Assembly (NCBI GenBank): GCA_041552135.1
Contig: JBFELL010000155.1
Span: forward strand, 1 to 6,971
DNA: 6,971 bases
DNA from: SZUA-186 sp041552135
Lineage (GTDB): Bacteria > Pseudomonadota > Gammaproteobacteria > UBA9214
Reading direction: 5' to 3'
The position numbers were made by a program, and so were the translations under genes. Positions 1 to 5,060 of this stretch are shown here, in pieces. Position 1 is the stretch's first letter. Each line of letters starts with the position of its first letter. The notes under the pieces were generated by a model, which did not search any database, had not been told where the DNA came from, and worked only from the letters and a program-made list of their open reading frames with translations.

Positions 1-1
1 C

Positions 2-676
2 ATGTTCTGGGCCTACCCCGCCGTCATCGCCCCCCTGTTCAACAGGTTCTCGCCGCTGGAAAACGAGACACTCAAGGCCCGCATCCAGGCACTGCTCGAC
101 AAGTGCGGCTTCAGGAGCAAGGGCATATTCGTCATGGACGGCTCGAAGCGCTCCGGTCACGGCAATGCCTATTTCACCGGCTTTGGCCGCAACAAGCGCA
201 TTGTCTTCTTCGATACCCTGATCGACAGCCTGGAACCGGGCGAGGTCGAGGCGGTGCTGGCGCATGAACTCGGCCACTTCAAGCTGAAGCACATCCAGAA
301 ACGTCTGCTGACGACCGCGGCGCTGAGCCTGGCCGGTCTCGCCCTGCTGGGCTGGCTGGCGGCACAGGACTGGTTCTACAACGGCCTCGGCATCAGCCAG
401 GCATCCCCGTGGATGGCCCTGCTGCTGTTCGCCATGGTGGCGCCCGCCTTCACCTTCTTCCTGCACCCGCTGATGGCGCGCCTGTCGCGCAAGCATGAGT
501 TCGAGGCCGATGCGTATGCCGTCAGCCAGTCGGACGGCAACGACCTGATACGGGCACTGGTGAAGATGTACAGGGAAAATGCCAGCACCCTGACGCCCGA
601 CCCGCTGTACTCGGCATTTCATGACTCGCATCCGCCGGCGCCGGTGCGGATCGCACATATATCCGCTACCATATAA
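2..676 (+). CDS. M48 family zinc metallopeptidase, Ste24/CAAX-protease type (3' part)
   Basis: This is the C-terminal 224 residues of an integral-membrane zinc peptidase of the Ste24 type; family members are usually a little over 400 residues. The 5' part lies outside the window, so the ATG at base 2 is probably an internal Met rather than the start. Visible landmarks are the Ste24 signature GHGNAYFTGFG (about residues 52–62), the zinc site HELGH (88–92), hydrophobic stretches at about 103–121 and 136–155 that fit transmembrane helices, the third-ligand region KHEFEAD with Glu168, and the conserved tail FHDSHPPAPVRIAHI. All catalytic residues in this part are intact. Bacterial homologues act at the inner membrane and are thought to serve in protein quality control; their substrates are mostly unknown. 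The cytochrome gene follows after 20 bp, which suggests one transcript. The family call is firm, the cellular role is not. Confidence 0.93.
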   Translation: MFWAYPAVIAPLFNRFSPLENETLKARIQALLDKCGFRSKGIFVMDGSKRSGHGNAYFTGFGRNKRIVFFDTLIDSLEPGEVEAVLAHELGHFKLKHIQKRLLTTAALSLAGLALLGWLAAQDWFYNGLGISQASPWMALLLFAMVAPAFTFFLHPLMARLSRKHEFEADAYAVSQSDGNDLIRALVKMYRENASTLTPDPLYSAFHDSHPPAPVRIAHISATI

Positions 677-683
677 CCGCTCA

Positions 684-690
684 AACGGAG
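684..690 (+). promoter_or_regulatory. Ribosome binding site of the cytochrome c gene
   Basis: The purine-rich sequence AACGGAG ends six bases before the ATG at 697. It lies just after the stop codon of the M48 peptidase gene and supports the chosen start of the cytochrome. Confidence 0.6.
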
Positions 691-696
691 CCGCAC

Positions 697-975
697 ATGA
701 AACGATTACTGCAGACAACCGCGCTTGCCCTGCTGCTGGGCGCACTGCCCGCCACACAGGCCGCCGACGCCGGGCGCGGCAAGCAACTCGTCAAGGACAA
801 TTGCACCGGCTGTCACGACGACAGTGTCTACTCGCGCAAGGACCGCCGCGTCACCACGCTGGATGGCCTGAAGCAACAGGTCAAGCGCTGTGAACTCAAC
901 CTCGGCCTGACATGGTTCAATGAGGATATCCAGGACGTGGTCAGCTACCTGAACAACACCTACTACAAGTTCTGA
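697..975 (+). CDS. Small exported monoheme cytochrome c
   Basis: This 92-residue protein has a Sec signal peptide (Lys-Arg at 2–3, hydrophobic core at about 4–17, likely cleavage after AQA near residue 22). The mature part is about 70 residues. A single heme-c attachment motif CTGCH lies at residues 36–40, with His40 the proximal ligand. The C-terminal half has a helix-like stretch ending in DVVSYLNNTYYKF, as in class I-like cytochromes. The mature protein has no methionine and no second histidine, so the usual distal ligand is absent; Cys65 is the only other cysteine and might be a ligand. It is expected to be a periplasmic electron carrier or heme protein, but its partner is unknown. The start is supported by a Shine-Dalgarno sequence. 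The next gene begins 9 bp after the stop, so the two are probably cotranscribed. Confidence 0.9.
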   Translation: MKRLLQTTALALLLGALPATQAADAGRGKQLVKDNCTGCHDDSVYSRKDRRVTTLDGLKQQVKRCELNLGLTWFNEDIQDVVSYLNNTYYKF

Positions 976-984
976 ACCGCGCAC

Positions 985-1335
985 ATGCAAACCTCCGGCC
1001 TCACCGGCAGACACTGCAGGCCCTGCGGGGAAGGAGAGTCGCCACTCGCTGCTGACGGCGCAAGCGAGCTGCTAGCCTGCCTGCACGGCGACTGGGGCAT
1101 CGATGCAAGCGGCAGGGAAATCAGCCGCACCTTTGCCTTCAGGGACTATTACCGGACCCTGGCCTTCGTCAACGCGCCGGCCTGGATCGCGCATGCCGAG
1201 GACCACCCCCCCGATATCCAGGCAGGCTACAACCGTTGCCACGTGCGCCACAGCACCCATGCCACCGGCGGCCTGTCCGAAAACGACTTCATCTGCGCAG
1301 CCAGGCTTGACGCCCTGCTGCCTGACCAGGCCTAG
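985..1335 (+). CDS. phhB: 4a-hydroxytetrahydrobiopterin dehydratase (pterin-4a-carbinolamine dehydratase)
   Basis: This 116-residue protein is of usual length for the PCD/DCoH family, which dehydrates 4a-hydroxytetrahydropterin so that the pterin cofactor of aromatic amino acid hydroxylases can be recycled. Other roles, for instance linked to molybdopterin, have been proposed for bacterial members. The N-terminus has the CRPC pair and SPL seen in many proteobacterial members. The core reads RTFAFRDYYRTLAFVN (about 48–63), followed by the active-site segment and STHATGGLSENDF (90–102). His74 and His92 match catalytic histidines. The second His of the usual His-His-Pro motif is Pro75 here (DHPPD instead of DHHPD). 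The ATG at 985 fits the family N-terminus, though no clear Shine-Dalgarno precedes it. No phenylalanine hydroxylase gene is in view, so the symbol denotes the family only. rsgA begins 36 bp downstream in the same frame. Confidence 0.88.
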   Translation: MQTSGLTGRHCRPCGEGESPLAADGASELLACLHGDWGIDASGREISRTFAFRDYYRTLAFVNAPAWIAHAEDHPPDIQAGYNRCHVRHSTHATGGLSENDFICAARLDALLPDQA

Positions 1336-1371
1336 CGTCAGGCGGGCAACAGTCCCGGCCTCGCCGACTGC

Positions 1372-2295
1372 ATGACGCCAAGCGGCAACAGCACCACCCC
1401 GGACACAATACATCAGCCTTCAACCGGCCTGGTCATTGTCAATTACGGCAAGTCGATGCTGGTCGAGGACGCGGCCGGCGTACTGCACCGCTGCGTCGCC
1501 CGGCGCAACCTGGGCAGCATCGTCTGCGGTGACCGCGCCAGCTGGGAGGTAACCGGCAAACAGGAGGGCGTCATCACCGCCATTGCGCCGCGCCGCAGCG
1601 TACTCGCCCGGGCCGACGGCACCGACCGCCAGCGGCCGCTGGCGGCCAACATCGAGCAGATCGTGATCGTGGCCGCGCCCGAACCCGTGCTCGAGCCCTT
1701 TCTCATCGACAAGTACACGGTTGCCGCGGAACTGGCCAATGCCACCCCGGCACTGGTCATCAACAAGGCCGACCTGCTCGACGCGGCAGCACGCAGCGAA
1801 CTGGAATCCCGGCTCGTCGATTACGTCGACACCGGCTACCCGGTCGTCTACACCAGCGCCAGGCAGAACCGCGGCCTTGAGCAACTCGCCGACCGGCTGA
1901 CCGGCAAGACCAGCATCCTCGTCGGCCAGTCGGGTGTCGGCAAGTCCTCGCTCATCAAGCGACTGCTGCCCGAGCTGGACATTGCCATCGGCAGGCTCTC
2001 GGCGGCATCCGGTCAGGGCCGGCACACCACCACGACCACCACGCTCTACCACCTGCCGCATGGCGGCGACCTGATCGACTCACCGGGCGTGCGCGACTTC
2101 CACCTCGGCCAGGTGGATCCCGATGCGCTCGCCGCCGGCTTCCGCGAGTTCCGCCCCCACCTCGGCCACTGCCGGTTCAACAACTGCCGGCATGTCTCGG
2201 AGCCCGACTGTGCTGTTATCGCGGCCGTCGAGGACGGCTCGATCAGTGCCCGGCGCCTGGAAAGCTACCGGAGATTACTCGCTAGCGGCTCTTGA
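1372..2295 (+). CDS. rsgA: Ribosome small subunit-dependent GTPase RsgA (YjeQ/EngC)
   Basis: RsgA is a circularly permuted GTPase that checks late maturation of the 30S subunit in the cytoplasm; its GTPase activity is stimulated by the 30S subunit. The 307-residue protein has an OB-fold at about 18–75. The G motifs come in permuted order: G4 NKAD (131–134), G5 TSAR (161–164), G1 GQSGVGKSS (185–193), a Thr-rich switch after GRH (216–223) and G3 DSPG (236–239). The C-terminal zinc knuckle uses Cys267, Cys272, His274 and Cys280. All key residues are intact. The N-terminal tail before the OB-fold is only about 18 residues and lacks the long basic tail of the E. coli protein. ATG 1372 is the first usable start after the in-frame stop of the upstream gene at 1333–1335, although its Shine-Dalgarno is poor. 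It is the last of four closely spaced plus-strand genes. Confidence 0.97.
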   Translation: MTPSGNSTTPDTIHQPSTGLVIVNYGKSMLVEDAAGVLHRCVARRNLGSIVCGDRASWEVTGKQEGVITAIAPRRSVLARADGTDRQRPLAANIEQIVIVAAPEPVLEPFLIDKYTVAAELANATPALVINKADLLDAAARSELESRLVDYVDTGYPVVYTSARQNRGLEQLADRLTGKTSILVGQSGVGKSSLIKRLLPELDIAIGRLSAASGQGRHTTTTTTLYHLPHGGDLIDSPGVRDFHLGQVDPDALAAGFREFRPHLGHCRFNNCRHVSEPDCAVIAAVEDGSISARRLESYRRLLASGS

Positions 2296-2337
2296 GGGGG
2301 CTTGACCGGCATCAACAAGCATCTGATTTGTCTGGAC

Positions 2338-2349
2338 TATATTTATTAT
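2338..2349 (+). promoter_or_regulatory. Possible -10 region upstream of the sorting-signal protein gene
   Basis: The gap after rsgA contains an AT-rich run that stands out from its GC-rich surroundings. It offers two -10-like hexamers, TATATT (2338–2343) and TATTAT (2344–2349). No convincing -35 hexamer lies at the usual distance; TTGACC at 2302 is too far away. A start site for the downstream gene is plausible, possibly for an alternative sigma factor or an activator-dependent promoter, but the call is weak. Confidence 0.3.
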
Positions 2350-2354
2350 AGGAG
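2350..2354 (+). promoter_or_regulatory. Strong Shine-Dalgarno that serves a leader ORF
   Basis: AGGAG lies seven bases before the ATG at 2362, which is ideal spacing. It therefore points to the short ORF at 2362 and not directly to the secreted-protein start at 2391, for which it is too distant. The 2391 start has only the weaker AGAGAG (2377–2382) before it. Confidence 0.5.
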
Positions 2355-2361
2355 CAGCGAA

Positions 2362-2394
2362 ATGCTGGAGGGTGTTAGAGAGATGCAATCATGA
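2362..2394 (+). CDS. Possible 10-codon leader ORF overlapping the next start
   Basis: ATG at 2362 opens a ten-codon reading frame (MLEGVREMQS) that stops with TGA at 2392–2394. This TGA overlaps the ATG (2391) of the secreted-protein gene in the four-base arrangement ATGA. A good Shine-Dalgarno precedes it. Overlaps of this kind are typical of translational coupling, in which ribosomes finishing the first frame reinitiate on the second. The peptide resembles nothing I know and the ORF is short enough to arise by chance, so expression is uncertain. Confidence 0.3.
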   Translation: MLEGVREMQS

Positions 2395-3479
2395 AAAGAA
2401 TCAACAAAATAGCGGGACTGGCCCTGTCAGTCGTGCTGTTGGCCATGCTGCCCGGTTCCGCCTGGCCGGACACGGTCGAGGTACCGCTACCCCAGCTGAT
2501 CACCACGGATACGGGCAGCGAATGGCTGGTCAACAACAACGGCGGCACGGACACCGGGCGCGCCTTCCCGCCCCCGGACACCGCATGCGATAACTCGCTG
2601 GGTCTGACAATCGAGAATGCCTTCAGGGCCAATGATGGCAACATCAGCGCCTACGACAAGGGATGGCAGGTCTTCATCAACAATCAGCTCTTCACCGCAC
2701 TCGGGCAAACGGTCGAGCTGACGGACAACCTCACCAGCCAGGTCATCACGGCGAAACCCGAACCCCTGGCGGGACTCGATGGTCTGCGCGTGACCGTGGA
2801 GTACCTGTTTTCCGAGCCTCTGCAGGCTGCACGAATACGGCTGCTTTTTGAAAACACGACCGATGACCCGATTGAGCTGACGGTCGATGTGCCGGTCAAC
2901 CTGGGTTCCGATGCCGCGACAACTGTTGAAATGACCTCATCGGGCGATGAGCTGTTCAAAGTGGATGACTGGTGGGTCATTACATCCGATGGCGACCCGC
3001 CACAGGCTCCGGTCAGCACGATCGTACTCTTCGGGTCGGTGAATCCGCCCAAGACCCCGACGGCCGTCACCCAGACCGTATTTGAATGCATGGATACGGG
3101 CGAGGGCATCGGCGTGAGCTTCGCAAAGACCACGATACCGGCGAACTCGATCCGCTCACTCATGTTCTTCGCCGGCCTGGGCGACATCATGGGAGATGCC
3201 AACACAGTGGCCGGCGCCATCAACAATGTCGCGATGTTCGCTGACCCTGCAACCATCGATGAAAGTCTGGTGGGCGACCTGAGCAACGCCGAGTGGGATG
3301 AAACGCTGAACTGGCGGTTGATCCGCGAAGGCGGTGTCGGGGTTGGTGGCGATGGCGGCGGTGGCGGTAGCGGGTGCATGCTGCAGACATCGCGCCCGGT
3401 CGATCCGCTGTTCCCCCTGCTGCTGGCCGGCCTGGTTTTGCTGGTCCTGCGCAGACGCATCCAGCGGCAGCTCGACTGA
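2391..3479 (+). CDS. Secreted protein of unknown function with C-terminal Cys-type (JDVT-CTERM-like) sorting signal
   Basis: I do not recognise the main domain of this 362-residue protein. It begins with a signal peptide (KRINK, hydrophobic core 8–20, likely cleavage near PGSA at 24). The ectodomain of about 290 residues is acidic and rich in Thr, Asp and Val, with alternating patterns that suggest beta-strands, and has only two cysteines (Cys66 and Cys233). A Gly-rich linker follows (about 314–328), then Cys329, a short spacer with VDPLFP, a hydrophobic segment (about 339–353) and RRR at 354–356. This three-part tail is the architecture of prokaryotic C-terminal sorting signals. The Gly-Cys followed by an Asp-Pro and Leu-rich stretch resembles JDVT-CTERM, a group predicted to be processed by Rce1-like glutamic intramembrane proteases (MrtJ). 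The mature protein would then be held at the cell surface or released. The gene stands alone, convergent with hinT across 52 bp. The export and tail calls are good; the function is unknown. Confidence 0.85.
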   Translation: MKRINKIAGLALSVVLLAMLPGSAWPDTVEVPLPQLITTDTGSEWLVNNNGGTDTGRAFPPPDTACDNSLGLTIENAFRANDGNISAYDKGWQVFINNQLFTALGQTVELTDNLTSQVITAKPEPLAGLDGLRVTVEYLFSEPLQAARIRLLFENTTDDPIELTVDVPVNLGSDAATTVEMTSSGDELFKVDDWWVITSDGDPPQAPVSTIVLFGSVNPPKTPTAVTQTVFECMDTGEGIGVSFAKTTIPANSIRSLMFFAGLGDIMGDANTVAGAINNVAMFADPATIDESLVGDLSNAEWDETLNWRLIREGGVGVGGDGGGGGSGCMLQTSRPVDPLFPLLLAGLVLLVLRRRIQRQLD

Positions 3480-3531
3480 ATCACACGGCCCGAAAACAGG
3501 ACGGGGCAGTTACCATAAGGACCGCGGCCGG

Positions 3532-3876
3532 CTAGCCCGGCGGCCAGCCCATCGCACGCCCGCCCAGCAGGTGCAGGTGGAGGTGGTAGACCGACTGCCC
3601 CGCCTCGGGGTTGCAGTTCATCACCATGCGGTAACCACGCTCGGCGATGCCTTCATCCTGCGCCACCTGCCTGGCCGCCAGATAGAGCTTGCCCACGATC
3701 ATGACATTCCCCTCGTCGAGATCATTGGTGGTGGCGATGTGGGCCTTCGGTATAACCAGCACATGCGTCGGCGCCGTCGGGTTGGCGTCCCGGAAGGCCA
3801 GCACATCGTCGTCTTCATACACGACATCCGGCTGGATCTCGCCGCTTGCCATTTTGCAGAAAATGCAGTCAGCCAT
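3532..3876 (-). CDS. hinT: HIT-family (histidine triad) nucleotide-binding protein, HinT-like
   Basis: This 114-residue protein has the length of a single-domain HIT hydrolase. These cytoplasmic homodimers hydrolyse purine nucleoside phosphoramidates and aminoacyl adenylates. The N-terminus has CIFCKMASGEI (residues 4–14), with the Cys-x-x-Cys pair common in bacterial HinT proteins. The middle has AFRDANPTAPTHVLVIPK (27–44), the typical substrate-pocket strand. The catalytic triad motif HLHLHLLGGR lies at 98–107, with His98, His100 and His102. The protein ends soon after, in MGWPPG, as is usual for the group. It is the last gene of the minus-strand block, 128 bp after recR, and that gap carries an inverted repeat pair. 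It may be cotranscribed with recR or have its own promoter. A G-rich ribosome binding site (AGGGGG) precedes the ATG. The physiological substrate is not known. Confidence 0.94.
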   Translation of the reverse strand: MADCIFCKMASGEIQPDVVYEDDDVLAFRDANPTAPTHVLVIPKAHIATTNDLDEGNVMIVGKLYLAARQVAQDEGIAERGYRMVMNCNPEAGQSVYHLHLHLLGGRAMGWPPG

Positions 3877-3911
3877 GTCATCGCCCCCTGTTCCCTAATG
3901 AACAACACACA

Positions 3912-3979
3912 CCTGCAGGCGCACCGTCCCCGGCGCGATTGATCCACCACCGCATCGCGGCGAGGGCGCCGCTCCTGCA
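3912..3979. repeat. Inverted pair of REP-like repeats between recR and hinT
   Basis: Two related arms face each other. The plus-strand arm at 3914–3939 starts TGCAGGCGC and ends CGGCGCGAT. The minus-strand arm at 3979–3954 starts TGCAGGAGCGGC and ends GCCGCGAT. The second arm matches the widespread proteobacterial extragenic palindrome consensus starting TGTAGGAGCGGC and ending in CGCGA. Each arm can form its own GC-rich hairpin and the pair can form a larger one. A second pair lies at 4973–5025 and a single start at 6953. Such elements are usually spread by REP-associated tyrosine transposases encoded elsewhere. Confidence 0.7.
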
Positions 3980-4004
3980 TGGTGTGGTGTATATCCCCTG
4001 CTGA

Positions 4005-4601
4005 TCAAATGTCCTGCCGGCCCGCGAAGGCGTGCGACAGGGTATTGCCATCGATGTACTCAAGCTCGCCGCCCATCGGCACACCGTGCGCGATCCGGGT
4101 CACCCTCACCCCCTGCTCACGTGCCAGCTCGCCGATATAGTGCGCCGTGGCCTCGCCCTCCACCGTCGGGTTGGTCGCCAGGATCAGTTCGCCGATCTCG
4201 CCGGACTGCAACCTCACTGCAAGCCTGTCCAGCCCGAGCGCGTCGGGCCCGATACCGTCCAGCGGCGAGAGATGCCCCATCAGCACGAAGTACAGACCCT
4301 GGTAGCCGATCGACTGCTCCAGCGCCAGCACGTCGGCCGGTGTCTCCACGACACACAGCAGGCTGCGATCGCGGCGCTCGCTGGCGCACAGGTTACAGAG
4401 CTCGTCCTCGCACAGGGTGCGACACTCCCGACAGTGCCCGACATGCTCCATCGCCTGCTGCAGCGCCCCGGCGAGTTGCCGCCCGCCGTCACGATCGTGT
4501 TCGAGCAGGTGATAGGCCATGCGCTGCGCGGATTTCGGGCCGACACCCGGCAGGCAGCGCAGCGATTCGATCAGGTGCCCGATCAGGCGGGAGCCGCTCA
4601 T
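4005..4601 (-). CDS. recR: Recombination mediator protein RecR
   Basis: RecR acts with RecF and RecO to load RecA at single-strand gaps during recombinational repair. The 198-residue protein has the standard length and domain order. A helix-hairpin-helix lies near the N-terminus (LPGVGPKSAQRMAYHLL, 17–33). A four-Cys zinc finger follows (Cys57, Cys60, Cys69, Cys72). The Toprim domain runs from about 80 to 175, with the acidic VVETPAD segment (Glu86) and NPTVEGEATA. The C-terminal signature is GVPMGGELEYIDGNTLSHA. No key residue is missing. It starts 8 bp after the ybaB stop, the usual tight pairing, so the two are cotranscribed and probably translationally linked. Its own Shine-Dalgarno is weak. 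Confidence 0.97.
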   Translation of the reverse strand: MSGSRLIGHLIESLRCLPGVGPKSAQRMAYHLLEHDRDGGRQLAGALQQAMEHVGHCRECRTLCEDELCNLCASERRDRSLLCVVETPADVLALEQSIGYQGLYFVLMGHLSPLDGIGPDALGLDRLAVRLQSGEIGELILATNPTVEGEATAHYIGELAREQGVRVTRIAHGVPMGGELEYIDGNTLSHAFAGRQDI

Positions 4602-4609
4602 CCGTCAGT

Positions 4610-4933
4610 TCAGAACGGCAGCTTCATGCCCGGCGGCAGGTTCAGACCGCCGGCGATGCCGGACATGCTGTCCTGCATCGCCGCCTCGACCTTGTGCACC
4701 GCGTCGTTGACTGCCGCCGCCACCAGGTCCTCCAGCATGTCCTTGTCATCGCCCAGCAGGCTGTCGTCGATGTTCACCCGGCGCACCTCGTGCTTGCCGC
4801 TCATCACGACACTCACCATGCCACCGCCGGATTCACCGGTCACTTCCATTTTCGCAAGCGCCTCCTGGGCCTTCTGCATGTTGGCCTGCATTTCCTGCGC
4901 CTGCTTCATAAGGTTTCCCAAACCGCCTTTCAT
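4610..4933 (-). CDS. ybaB: YbaB/EbfC family nucleoid-associated DNA-binding protein
   Basis: This 107-residue protein belongs to a family of small dimeric DNA-binding proteins that coat the nucleoid and affect gene expression and DNA repair. The N-terminal helix is rich in Met, Gln and Lys (MKGGLGNLMKQAQEMQANMQ, 1–20) and is followed by the central sheet (VTGESGGGMVSVVMSGKHEV, 31–50). A second helix has DMLEDLVAAAVNDA, and the tail LNLPPGMKLPF (97–107) closely matches the family ending. The position directly before recR and downstream of dnaX is the classic arrangement. A good ribosome binding site (GAGGAA) lies seven bases before the ATG. The 127-bp gap to dnaX holds an inverted repeat pair, so ybaB–recR expression might be partly separate from dnaX. 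Confidence 0.97.
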   Translation of the reverse strand: MKGGLGNLMKQAQEMQANMQKAQEALAKMEVTGESGGGMVSVVMSGKHEVRRVNIDDSLLGDDKDMLEDLVAAAVNDAVHKVEAAMQDSMSGIAGGLNLPPGMKLPF

Positions 4934-4972
4934 ACCGAGTTCCTCGTGTTATTGCCTGGTCGTTCAAAATCA

Positions 4973-5025
4973 CCTGTAGGAACGCCGCCCCCGGCGCGAA
5001 TCACGGCCGGGAGGCGCTCCTGCAG
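4973..5025. repeat. Inverted pair of REP-like repeats between dnaX and ybaB
   Basis: The plus-strand arm at 4974–4999 reads CTGTAGGAACGCC, then a C-run, then GGCGCGA. The minus-strand arm at 5025–5001 reads CTGCAGGAGCGCC, then TCCC, then GGCCGTGA. The two arms are almost contiguous (one base apart) and nearly complementary, so the transcript can fold into one long hairpin. The arms share the TGYAGGA start with the pair at 3912–3979 and the sequence at the right window edge, which marks them as one family of extragenic palindromes. Confidence 0.75.
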
Positions 5026-5060
5026 TATTGTTCCGATGCCTCAGCAGGGGCCGCCCGTCA

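Noticed and set aside
2..676. M48 peptidase as the processing enzyme for the C-terminal sorting signal
   Set aside because: It is a Ste24-type (type I CAAX) zinc protease, whereas the predicted enzymes for Cys-type CTERM signals are Rce1-like glutamic proteases. Closeness alone does not support a link.
2302..2307. TTGACC as -35 box for the secreted-protein gene
   Set aside because: The nearest -10-like hexamers are about 30 bp or more away, too far for a sigma70 promoter.
3480..3531. Bidirectional terminator between the convergent secreted-protein gene and hinT
   Set aside because: There is some GC-rich self-complementarity around 3523–3545 but no T or A run beside a clear stem.
3334..3942. 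Long plus-strand open frame of about 200 codons across the hinT region
   Set aside because: It is antisense to the clear HIT-family gene and overlaps the end of the secreted-protein gene; its composition is that of a GC-rich shadow frame.
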